Positions 24,654 to 34,802 of a stretch of DNA of 64,000 nucleotides are shown here, in pieces (positions within the stretch are counted from its first letter, which is position 1; each line of letters begins with the position of its first letter). The notes beneath the pieces are model-generated. The model saw nothing but the letters and a program-made list of their open reading frames with translations. It was not told the DNA's origin and did no database searches. Source of the stretch: Simmondsia chinensis (taxonomy: Eukaryota > Streptophyta > Magnoliopsida > Caryophyllales > Simmondsiaceae); contig JAGTTD010000018.1 of NCBI GenBank assembly GCA_018398585.1, positions 4,533,501 through 4,597,500 of the forward strand, in the 5' to 3' direction. Made by a program: the position numbers and the translations under genes.

Positions 24654-25009
24654 GGGTTATTTATATTAATAGTTCATGTACTTTATCTTTTATTTTTAAT
24701 TATATTAATTTAGTTTATATATAATTTAAAATGTGTCAAATTGGTACTTAAAGAAAAATTATGTTAAATTTTTAATGGTTTGGCCACGAATTGAGTTAAA
24801 TTAAGTAAACAGATAAATTTATAATAAGTTACTTGCATCTAATATAATTTTACCGTTTAAAATTACGTCATTTAACATAACTTAAATTTGACTAAAGGAT
24901 TAAATTGATACATTTTGAATTATTTAGGGACTAAATTGACACAATTAAAAGTACAAAGACTAAATTGAAACAATGAACAAAGTATATTGACCTTTAGCAT
25001 AAATAACCC
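24654..25009. mobile_element. MITE-like element with GGGTTATTTAT inverted ends
   Basis: Left end GGGTTATTTATATTAATAG and right end CATAAATAACCC are inverted. The interior has 'actaaattgacacaatt' words. The nine flanking bases on each side do not match, so the classification is uncertain. Confidence 0.45.
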
Positions 25010-25109
25010 TTGATGCAGAGCGCTGCATCAACCCTTAAATATTTATGTTAAGTTCTATATAGTAGATAAAAAGTGTTCGATTATAGGAAAATAAAGCTTC
25101 CTTAGAGGG

Positions 25110-25700
25110 ATTAATTAAAAACAAGGAATTAGAACTTATTCTGGTACCGATTTGAGTGGTTACTTGGATACTTGGAGTTCCGTCATCGGATATGCCCTTT
25201 TCCTTGAATCAAACTCGATCTCCTGACGTGCCAAGAAGCAGGCTACCAAGTCTATCATGGAGTCTGAATACCAAGTCTTGTTCAAGTAGTTGCTGAGAGT
25301 GACTGGGTGTGTTATCTCATCTGTAACTTAGGCATTCACCACCAAGGCCCTATAGTGGTCTATTGCGACAATGTATTTACCTTCTATGTCGCAGCCAGCC
25401 CTATCTCCAACGATTGCAACAATCATGTTGAAAGGTGATCTCCATGCCTACAATCAAGTAAGTCGCTGATAGCTTCACCAAAGATCTCTCTCCTAACCGT
25501 TCCCTTTACCACAAGGCCAATCTTCACGTCGGTCCTCCCCACTTCGATTGAATGGACGTATTCGATGACATATTAGGTCAACTAGGGTTTTCCTTACTTT
25601 CCCCAGTATGCTCCTAGGTTACTCTACTAACAAGGATAGTTCATATAATTATGTCTCTCCCTATTCTCTATAAATAGGGACCATTGTATCATATTTCAGC
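25110..25700 (+). pseudogene. Copia RNase H and 3' end remnant
   Basis: With frame changes the plus strand reads 'SVIGYALFLESNSIS', 'RAKKQATKSIMESEYQVLF', 'WSIATMYLPSM' and 'KANLHVGPPHFDWMDVFDDIL'. This follows the end of Copia pol: the SGYAIFLG.N.ISW..KKQ..V..S..EAEY box, then the YCDN box, then the C-terminal tail. Stops interrupt it. A downstream LTR portion may be included, but no paired LTR is seen. Confidence 0.65.
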
Positions 25701-25704
25701 ACAT

Positions 25705-25895
25705 CATGATGGCGTCTCAGATGGTGGCGTCTCCTACCCATGCGATCATCACCCAGGGTCAGGAGTTTGATTCTTATTGAGGATATACTCATGACTTACC
25801 TACTCATAGGGATTGTAGGCCTCCTCATGTGCCGAGGTTGGCTGGGCAACCCAGTCCCTCATTACCAAAAAAATAATAATAATAATAAATTATAT
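25705..25895 (+). mobile_element. Putative tRNA-derived SINE
   Basis: A tRNA-like head, with 'ggcgtctcagatggtggcg' as A-box and GGAGTTTGATTC as B-box, is followed by about 110 bp and an A-rich (AAT)n tail near 25864-25890. No target duplication was found. Confidence 0.45.
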
Positions 25896-27079
25896 TATCG
25901 TGTCAATTTAATCTAATACTATTTATCCTTTTGAGCTAATTGGATTACTAATTCGTTGATGTATTTATCAAGTGATAAGATAATTTGGACTTTATCACTT
26001 ACATGGAGTTACGTTAGTGACTCAAACTCTATCATTGGGTGCAAACAATTTCTGTAGGATTAGGCCCGAATTAAACTAAGAGTATTTGTCTTAAATTATC
26101 ATTTATTCATACAGTTTTTCAATGGTATCAATCCTTAAATTCAATGTTTTCCTAATCGTAACTATATACATGAATAAAGATTTTTGATGATATTAGTGTA
26201 AGAACTCGAAGATATGTGCTTTTTTGCTCTTTGTGTTTGAGAGCTTTTATTCCTTGTCTTGATCCTTTGTTTTGATTTTGACTTCAATTATAACAAAATC
26301 GTACATATGTTTCGAAAATACAGTGAGTTAGAAGACTCAATTAAGAATTATTGTGCCCACAAGGCCTTCATCTAGTGAAAAAATTCAGTAAAATTGAGGT
26401 GCTCATTCGATTTTAATTTGAGTTTACTATTTTTTTTTCTAAAAATATGCTAAAACATTTTGAGTACATGCCAAAAACAACAAAAGGGGTTTGAAAAAGA
26501 AAAGAGATTCTATTATAAACCACCGTCCCACCACCAAAACCCCCTTTTGTCACCATAACGCCATCACTATGAATATTCAAACTCTTTGGAGTTGACTACA
26601 TACTCTGAAGTGTAGATGAAAATAGTTTCATAATTATACAACCTATAGACTATAATTTATATTCTCAGGCGTATCTATAGAGCCCGATTTTATCCTCAAA
26701 ATCGGTCATATAATTCATGTAATTGAGGATCAGGCAACTCGAGCCCTATCCCACCTTTTTGTTTTCTTGTCTGTCACTTTAATACACTAAAGTTTTTGAC
26801 GTGGCAATAATTACAGACCAGCTAGGCCTGTGGGAGCAATCCCTATTTTAGCAACCTCTCATACTCTTTCCTTGTAACTATATGGGATTAGGCAATTGTA
26901 TGATCATATAAATCTTGTATTGTTTTTTTTTTTTTTGTGTTGACCTTTTTGAGTTTAAATGTTAAAATTTTAAAATTTTAGGATACCTCTTTATATATAT
27001 ATATATATTAAAATGTCAGAATATTTAAGTGATGGATACCTGAACCTCAGAGTACCTAATGACATTTTCCCATTTTATA
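25896..27079. other. Intergenic DNA, no gene seen
   Basis: AT-rich, with a poly-T run near 26920 and a (TA)n stretch near 26993. No gene or clear element. Confidence 0.45.
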
Positions 27080-27531
27080 ATTATAATATCTAATCGCATC
27101 CCCCAAAAGACCATCTATTATCCTTCATTAAAGCTACAAACCCTACTTTATGCAACTTTTGTACGTTGAATGTTACAAACTCTTAGTTAATGCACCCGAG
27201 CATTACGTCCTTCATGCTTGAGTGAACCGCACACAAACTCAACCATAACAAACTCTTGCAAATAAAAAACTCTTACAATCACTTTCTCACTTTTCCCTAC
27301 CCGGGATACCCCAAGGCACCTCTTACAAATCACACAACCCTCACATCTTTCCGCTGTGCTAGCGCACCTAATAATCATGCCATAAGCCCTTTCAATAATT
27401 GAGTTTCAAATCGTAATCTCAATCAAATTTCAAATTAAATCTCAATTTAATCAGATAACCAAATCTAAATCAAATTTAATATATTATATTTTGATTGAAT
27501 CCCTCCCAAATCATAATTTTCTTTTTTTTCT
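27080..27531. repeat. LTR-like fragment
   Basis: Shares order and wording with the solo LTR at 2639-3338 (a CCCTACCCGGG-type motif, then 'aatctaaatcaaatttaa' style AT-rich end). No TG...CA pair is visible. Confidence 0.3.
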
Positions 27532-27540
27532 TTTTATCGA

Positions 27541-28642
27541 GAGTCGGTTCCGGAAATAATGCTGAAAAATAAAAAATAAAAAAATAATGTTGAAAAAAAT
27601 AATTTCAAATCTACTGTTGAACCACGTTTACAAAACGCGGCTACACTGAACCGCGTTAAGAAAACGCGTTTCAGATGAATAAAAACCGCATCTTGATAAA
27701 GCGGTTTAAAATAACAAGAACCGCGTCTTGATAAAGCGGTTTACAATAATAAGAACCGCGTCTTGATAAAGCGGTTTACAGTACAAGAACCGCGTTTTGA
27801 TAAAGCGGTTTACCATAATAAAAACCGCGTCATATGAACGCGGTTTAATATTGTCAAATGCAATGAGTCGAGCCAAGCCCTTGACAAGCTCTTATCGAGC
27901 CCCTTAACGAGCTCTTATCGAGCCCTTATCAAACTGTTCGATAGCGAGCCGAGCACCCCCTGTTCGAACTTGGCTCGTTAAGCTATCGAGCTCTCCTAAT
28001 GAACACGAACGAGCTCTAATCGATTTTGAGCACGAGTAGTTCATTGAACGCTCAGTTCGTTTACACCCCTACTCACCGCCGGTCATGTGATCCGCTGTCG
28101 CCCTTCTTCTGCTTTATATGCCGGAGATCTTTAAGTATTATTGTCGTGGCTATTTGATCACTACTGAATTAATAGCCTTTTATTGATAACTTTTCCTGAT
28201 TTCTTACCACCTCCACTTATAATGTTGGAGCTTCATTGAGAGGAACATGGGATCAATGTGACGATCATCACGAATTGCGGCATAATGGCGACTATAAGCG
28301 ATGAAAGCGATGAAAATGGTGTTTGTGCGGACTGCGAATAAACCGCGTTTAGTAAACGCGGTTTATGGGTAAACCGCGTTCCTATAACGCGGTTTATGGG
28401 TAAACCGCGTTCCCATAACGCGGTTTATTACTCTATGAACCGCGTTTTAGTAAGGCGTTTTATATAAATATAAAACGCGTTTTATAGATGCGGTTTTTAT
28501 GCATTTTAAACGCATCACCTTGACGCGGTTCAGTATAGCCGTGTTTTGTAAACGTGGTTCAACAGTAGATTTGGAATTATTTTTTTTTCAGCATTATTTT
28601 TTTTATTTTTTTATTTTTCAGCATTATTTCCGGAGCCGACTC
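27541..28642. mobile_element. Foldback MULE with palindrome arrays
   Basis: 1102 bp. Termini GAGTCGGTTCCGGAAATAAT and its inverted partner ending CCGGAGCCGACTC are flanked by a perfect 9-bp duplication TTTTATCGA (27532-27540 and 28643-28651), the Mutator superfamily signature. Inside each arm is a run of tandem units of about 30-35 bp, each a small palindrome of the type AACCGCGTT-n-AACGCGGTT (27613-27850 and 28337-28570). The middle holds a piece of a hAT-like repeat and about 250 bp of unassigned DNA. A nearly identical architecture is at 49028-49844. No transposase is readable here. Confidence 0.85.
27875..28075. repeat. hAT-like repeat fragment inside the foldback element
   Basis: 'gagtcgagccaag' through 'gagctcttatcgagccc' to 'cgtttacacccct' matches the family at 14464-14923. 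It lies between the two palindrome arms, so it was captured by, or inserted into, the MULE. Confidence 0.6.
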
Positions 28643-28730
28643 TTTTATCGAAGTCTAATTTAGAGGCAATAATAACCGTCAGAGAAGTTGCTACTAAATA
28701 ATTATGATTTGTGAGATTAAAAATAAAGGA

Positions 28731-28873
28731 GATGTTAATGTCAGAGTTAATTTTACTATTGATAGGGCATTTATATTGCAGATAACAAAGCTATCCTACT
28801 TTGATTAAAAGAGTCTATCCATTATGAAAGATAATATTGTCTTTTACAATGTAAATGCTCTGACATTAATGAA
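28731..28873. mobile_element. Small MITE-like inverted repeat
   Basis: AATGTCAGAG at the left and CTCTGACATT at the right are inverted, and pairing resumes further in (GCATTTATATTG with CAATGTAAATGC). About 140 bp, no coding content. Confidence 0.45.
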
Positions 28874-29399
28874 ACATGCTCTGAAATCTCCCAAAAAATA
28901 ACAATATAATAAGGGCATGTTAAAATTAGACTTTATAAGAACAAAATAAACTAAGACAAATAGAATGAGACTTGGATCCATAATTCAGAAGACTTGGACG
29001 GACATATTGAGATTGAATACATATTAAAACTTGCATTAACAATCTAAAAGAAACATAACACTTAGAAATAATAGATACTTGAAACTTTGAATCATTTCCA
29101 TTAATGAATTATAAACAACTACTTATAATACAAGCTATAAAATACTAAAAGCTTACTTACCTCTTGCAAGAAGAGGAATATTATGCAACTAATTTCATGT
29201 AATCAAAACACCACTGATAGTGGTAAACAGCCCATGGCTGGTTACACAATGAGGGGAGGAGCAACTAATACAACCTATTTACTACCTACATTAAATATTA
29301 GCTAAATATATAAATATAAAATAAAAAAATATAATAAAAAATACAACTTAAATACAAGAATACTAGAACTCATATTTCAATAGGACACCTTATTTAAGA
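28874..29399. other. AT-rich intergenic DNA
   Basis: No gene, RNA or repeat boundary visible. Confidence 0.45.
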
Positions 29400-29890
29400 G
29401 GGTTATTTACATTAATTACCCAGATATTTTTCAAAATAATAAAAAAAGGCTCTGTACTTTTTGAATTAATGAAAAGGCCCATGAGTTTTCGTCGTATTAA
29501 TAAAAAGACACATCTCTGGTACGAGAACGTCAGTTTCTGTCGACAGAGCTAATGCAACAACTATTTTTTTTGTTAATGCTATAGTAAAATAACAAAGATA
29601 CCCTTCAAACCCCTTACTTGTACTTTATTTTAACAAAATTCGAGATGTTGTATTATGTTTATACTATCTTTTTTCACTTAATTTGTTTTACAAAAAGAGT
29701 TATTTAAGGTACCTTTGTCATTTTACTGAAACATTTATAAAAAAGTAGTTGTCACATCAGCTTTGGCGATAGAAGTGACATCATCATGCAGGAGCGGGAC
29801 CTTTTTATCAACACGATAAAAAATTTTGGACCTGTTTATTAATTTAAAAAATTCATGATTCTTTTTATTATTTTTAAAAATAAATAACTC
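29400..29890. mobile_element. Mutator-type MITE with perfect 9-bp target duplication
   Basis: 491 bp. Inverted ends GGGTTATTTACAT and TAAATAACTC are flanked by TATTTAAGA on both sides (29391-29399 and 29891-29899). Long inverted arms hold words such as 'ttaataaaaaga' and 'tttttatcaacacgataaaa'. Same family as 42128-42668. Confidence 0.8.
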
Positions 29891-30554
29891 TATTTAAGAA
29901 GGCGAATCATGTGTTTCTTTGTCTGTGGAACCCATCTTCTACTTGATGACTTTGTTTATAAATTTTTTTCGTTTTTAGAACCATTTCATTCAAACTCATT
30001 AACAAAAAATAATTTCTAATAATTATTTATTTTACACAACTTTTAATTATAAAAATGGACAATTACTTAAAGAAATCTTTCTTAACTATTAATTAAAAAA
30101 CTTCATTTAATAATAATATATATTATTTATATTTATTTTTGCTTGCTTGAGTTATATTCCTATAGTAATAATCACCATGTTCATGATCTCTCTTAATCTA
30201 TAAAGGTAATCACAAATTTCACCAAACCATCCATGATTGTCCACAACCAACTATATTAGAAATTAGGCTTTAAAAAAAGGTTTTTTGGATCTTGAATTTT
30301 CTATTTTTAGTTTTTTTAAAAAAAATTGAAAATTGAAATAAATAAGTAGAAAAAAATTATATTTAAACTACAATTTTTAAATTCTAGAAAATTAAAAATT
30401 ACAAAAAATGCAATACCAAACAGGCCCTTATGCTGTTAGGCGAAGGTTTGGAAAAAATTTTATATATTGATATGCTTAATTATACAAATACGTGTCCCAT
30501 TATGCTTAGAAGCATGAATAATACATGCAAGTCCACTAAATATGTTATGCTAGA

Positions 30555-30685
30555 AATTTATTACAAATTCGTGACCTCTTGATCAATAAAGCTTTAACAC
30601 CAAGTCAAGAAACCAACTATGCTGAAGAACTTCGGTTGTTAGCTGAAGATTCCAAAAAAATGTTTTACACCCTTACAAGGATTTA
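30555..30685 (-). mobile_element. TRIM fragment
   Basis: 'attcgtgacctcttgatc' followed by the degraded PBS complement 'gctttaacaccaagtcaag' and LTR text 'aaaccaactatgctgaag'. The other half is missing. Confidence 0.45.
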
Positions 30686-30726
30686 TTTTGGATTGAATTA
30701 TGAATTTAGGCTGTTGATCTTTAATT

Positions 30727-30955
30727 GATAGTTACCCAATTCCCAAACCAAGATGGGTGAGAGCGTGCTTCGGTGAGAGCAGTGCCAGGATAGGTGACCT
30801 TCTGAGAAGTTTTCACCCTTAGATTGGGGGCACTTGGAAACAGCCTTTCTTCAGGGGTAATACCCTGAAGGGGAAGGTTGCGTACATCCCCCCTCCACCC
30901 CCCCCCCCCCCCCCCGCCCCGGACCCAAGTCCTCGAGGGACTGGACATGTTGCTT
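30727..30955 (+). mobile_element. 5S-rRNA-derived SINE, diverged
   Basis: 'gagcgtgcttcggtgagagc', then 'aggataggtgaccttctgag', keep the order of the 5S rRNA promoter region. The tail module ('accctgaaggggaaggttgc', 'gtacatcc') follows. A poly-C tract at 30899-30918 has expanded inside the tail. It ends near 'gggactggacatgttgctttttt'. Confidence 0.7.
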
Positions 30956-31816
30956 TTTTTTTTTTCCCCCCAAAAACAAATTTGTTATAGGCTTGTTTGT
31001 TTTGATGCGCTCTTCCATCACATTTCTACAGTTAATTTGTATAAATTAATAAGTATTAATCTTCATTTTAATGAAAATATTTTCCGCAGTGGATGGCAAA
31101 TTGACTTCCTCTGGAGGAGAGATAATGACATTTCCTTGACGAAACGGAGAATATTTTTGGCGTAATGTTACCTCCTTTATCTTACTTCAACCTACACTTA
31201 ATCAAGCATGAATCTCATATAAATATTGATAATAAAATATTTTTCTTGACTAAACCACAATTTTTTAAACAACTCTTCGAGTGAAAACACTTTTCTTTTG
31301 AAACAGAACCCCTAATCTTGTAAAATATGAGTAACGCAAGGAATGTGCTAGTCTAATGTCCCGCGTCCACAATGTTGCTAAAATATTGATTTTGTTTTTT
31401 TCTTTTTTTCTTTTTTTTTTTGTTTTTAACTAGAGAGATAACTTTTAATATAAAATCGGTGCATCCATCTACGTGGAGCCCAAGAAAGCCCAGTAGATTG
31501 GAAGAAAAAAATATATATATAGTAATAAACCTCAAAACACCTAGACGCTTACCACTATGTCAACTCTTAAAGCACAAGAACATGCCCCCAACAAGTCTAT
31601 ACACATATTCCGCACCAACTTTTGAAAACAAAAGGCCAAATGGAACACATATTTAGTGACTTCTGAAAACACAAAAAGTCAGATGAAAGGCACCTTTATT
31701 GACATAAACCCCCAAACATGACTTGAGCACCGATAATTTGATAAGCCCTTGACATTACTTGAGATACCTCAAAGTAAACCGCATTTGTCTGAGTTGCATC
31801 TCCTACAAGGATTAGT
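30956..31816. other. Intergenic DNA, no gene seen
   Basis: Moderately AT-rich with T-rich runs near 31385-31425. Short frames on both strands show no domain. Confidence 0.45.
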
Positions 31817-31833
31817 AAGGGGACAGAGCACGG

Positions 31834-32267
31834 TTAAATGAGGTGAAAAAAATAGCAGGTTTTAACTTTGAAGGGATGATCATACAAGCGGAGCGGGTTA
31901 TAGAGATGGGAAAAATAGTAGGTTTTAACTTTGATTGTTTCGACCAACCGATAGTGGCAGACATGCTTACTAAATGAGGTGGATGGGTTTGTGGTTGAGG
32001 CTCCAGTCCTGCTCCTGATTCCCATGCTGCACGTCTGGTTCTTCTTTTTATGGGTTCCCTGTCTGAGCTGTTTCTTGCGCGTCTTATCGAGCCTGTGCGT
32101 GGTGTTTGTTTGTGTCATGTTTGGGTGCTTTGTTTTTGTTTCTAGTGCCTGTTTGTCCTTTGTTTGTTATGATCTATTTTTGTTCCCACATCCGTTTACG
32201 GGGTGGCTTAGGCCTCGTCTTTTCGATTTGTCTATATGTTCTTCGACTTTGCCGATATTTATCGAAA
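31834..32267 (+). mobile_element. 5'-truncated L1-type LINE 3' end
   Basis: Flanked by a perfect 17-bp duplication AAGGGGACAGAGCACGG (31817-31833 and 32268-32284). The sequence is T/G-rich 3' UTR that ends 'gatatttatcgaaa', like the tail at 23880-24140. An internal near-duplicate phrase 'aaaatagcaggttttaactt' occurs twice (31849 and 31913). Insertion with a duplication of this length and an A-ended tail fits target-primed reverse transcription. Confidence 0.8.
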
Positions 32268-32284
32268 AAGGGGACAGAGCACGG

Positions 32285-32960
32285 ATTGACTACTTCTTCT
32301 GATGTTTCTTTTTCTTAGGATAATGCTACCATGGACATCGCCTTCAAGAGAGCAAAAAAGATGATGAATGAGGTTTTAAAAATAAAATAAAGAGAATTTA
32401 TCACATAGATATATAAAATTTGATTTTTTATTATCTAGGTATCGCTGCGTATGATCTATATTGAAAAACTACAAGTTTTTTTATCATATACCCAGCTGAA
32501 ATCCTTTGAATTTCCCCAAGAAATACTAACGAAGGTCATGTTTCCTACAATACATAGATGCTATATGCTAGAATCCAGTAATATTTTGCTAGAAAATATT
32601 GATGTGGCAAATGATTTAAGCAATATATAGATACTTCCTGTTGAAATCCTGTGAGTTACTGTCGTAACTAGTGAATTTTTGGCTTAAAACACTCATGTGA
32701 TGCATAATATATTGTCAGAATCATATATCGTGTGACCATTTCTAGCAAAAATTTACCATGTTCCGATCATCCCATTCTGAAAGAAGTTTTGAGTGAAAAG
32801 TACTTGGACATATTAAAATGTCAATATGTATTTGTCATAAATGTTCAAACTTATAAGATAAATTGTATAAAATAAATATGTCAGCTTCATTTATTAGAAA
32901 AAATTAAATCGTATGAGGAATTAAGGGATCGAATAAAAAATATGCACTTGTATGTTATAT
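32285..32960. other. AT-rich intergenic DNA
   Basis: No gene or repeat boundary visible. Confidence 0.45.
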
Positions 32961-33095
32961 GATATTCTTTTTCTGATAATTAGCTATAAAGTCACAATAC
33001 AATCTCATACAAACGAGACATGAGTCAATTATGCAAGGATCATAACATAGATAGAAGCAATACAACAAAAAAATGGATTAAAAATCACTTGTCAT
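32960..33095 (-). repeat. Possible L1-type LINE 3' end, antisense
   Basis: 'tctgataattagctataaag' followed by 'cacaatacaatctcatac' and 'gagacatgagtcaa' resembles the antisense tails at 33370 and 48063. Confidence 0.35.
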
Positions 33096-33369
33096 TTGGT
33101 TAGGGCCTAAGTTCGAAGCTCACCAGCCCCATTTCCCAAAGTTGATGTCCTAGTTCGAAAAGAATTTCTTTACCAAAATTTTTTAAAAAAAAAGATGTAC
33201 TGTACACATTTTATATAAGGAAAACAGGATGGTAACCTCGAAAAGGTAAGCTCAAGTTAGATGATATTGATAACAAAAAAGGAGCAGTTGGAGCCTATAT
33301 AGTGATTAAAAACTACCCACTCCAAGCGAGAGCTCTAGGATTTGAAGCTTATTCTCCTCCATCCCTAGC

Positions 33370-33565
33370 GACATCATTTTTTTCGATAATAAGCGATAAG
33401 AGTTGCGGTACAGTAATGGAAAACTCACAAAAGCGAGACCTGAGTCAACCTGTCTAAAAGCGTGTAGCAGAAAAATATAGAATTAGCCAACATAACAGCC
33501 AGAAAAAGTCTATACCATCATTGGAGAGGATTAGGAATAGGAAGCGAAAGAACCAATCTAACAAA
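33370..33565 (-). repeat. Possible L1-type LINE 3' end, antisense
   Basis: 'tttttttcgataataagcga', 'gttgcggtacagtaatgg' and 'aaagcgagacctgagtcaac' repeat the order seen at 48063-48240. The T run at the left would be the A tail read in reverse. Confidence 0.4.
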
Positions 33566-34374
33566 ACAAGGGAGAGAGAGTAGACAAATTATCAATACGA
33601 GTGCAATCCAACCACAATAGTTATATCTGTTGGTGTTTCTATTTAGAAAATATTGTATCGCTTTATCAATATAGAAAATATTGTTAACAGAGGAAAAAGA
33701 ACTAATGGAAATGTTCAATATAGTATATCAACAAGATAAGTAAAAGTATTTTGGTAATTCGCTATTCAATATAAAACTGCTTTGAAGATGTTTTTTGGGC
33801 CGTTTTTAGTTGCGCATACGTGATTTTTGCATCAAATACTCTAAAAAGAGTATAACCGATAATTTATGTTTTATGACTAAATTAACTTTGGGGATTTGAT
33901 TTTTATATTACAATATGTTGATATATTTCGATATTTGTACTATGATTTAATCATACCATGGTTCTATTATTAAAGTGAAAATTTAACAAAATATAGAATG
34001 TGCATAGTTAAGTTAGGGATGGATATTGATTATTTTCAATTATCATTTAATTTTGTAAATAAGAAAAATATGGATACATTTTATAATACGTGTATTATAT
34101 AGATAACATAAAAAATATATATTTTACTGTATTATTAACAATAACATGTAAAAGCCTTTTTAAATAGAAAAGTATAGAGAGGTATTAAAAAAGTGTATTA
34201 TACTCGAATTTTACTAACATGGTCATCACATCAATAGCGAAATAGAAATAGTAACTTGAGGGAATTGTCGTTACCAAGGCAAATTACCAGAGCAATGTAT
34301 AACTTACAAATAAATAGTCATAAAATTACCTGAAGAACTACAATCTCACTCTAATAGCAGTAATTTATCATGAC
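33566..34374. other. AT-rich intergenic DNA
   Basis: No sustained reading frame; a frame on the minus strand near 33518-33718 has no recognisable domain. Confidence 0.45.
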
Positions 34375-34802
34375 AATAACAACAAACTTAGTGCCTCGAA
34401 GGACTCCCGCCTAAGCAGGGTCCCCGGGGGGGGGGGATATACGCAACCTTACCCCTTTGGAGTGTTACTCAAAGGGAGGTTGTGTCAGGGAATCCCAAAC
34501 TGAAGAGGCATAAAGCATAAAGGCATACAAGATTGCAAGCATCTAAACTAAGAGCAGAAGAGCAAATAGAGTAGGCAACTAGATAGCAGATAGAAAGTAA
34601 ATACCCTCAAATGGAAATAAAATAGCTCTCACCATATCAAGTCAATCAAACAGATCTATACCTAACAACCTAGGGGCACTGGCTACTAGCTAAAATACGC
34701 TCCTTAATTCTAAACTGCCACATTAGCTACCCTTATACTAGCCCTTCACTGAGCTCTATCTAAAGCCATCTCTTTGTGTAGTTTTAGGTGGGTGAGGTCG
34801 TT

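Noticed and set aside
27613..28570. CRISPR-like array
   Set aside because: Regular palindromic repeats with short spacers, but the genome is a plant's, repeats are imperfect and the block has transposon ends with 9-bp duplications.
30721..31165. Glycine-rich and proline-rich frames on opposite strands
   Set aside because: Both come from the poly-C tract inside a SINE copy.
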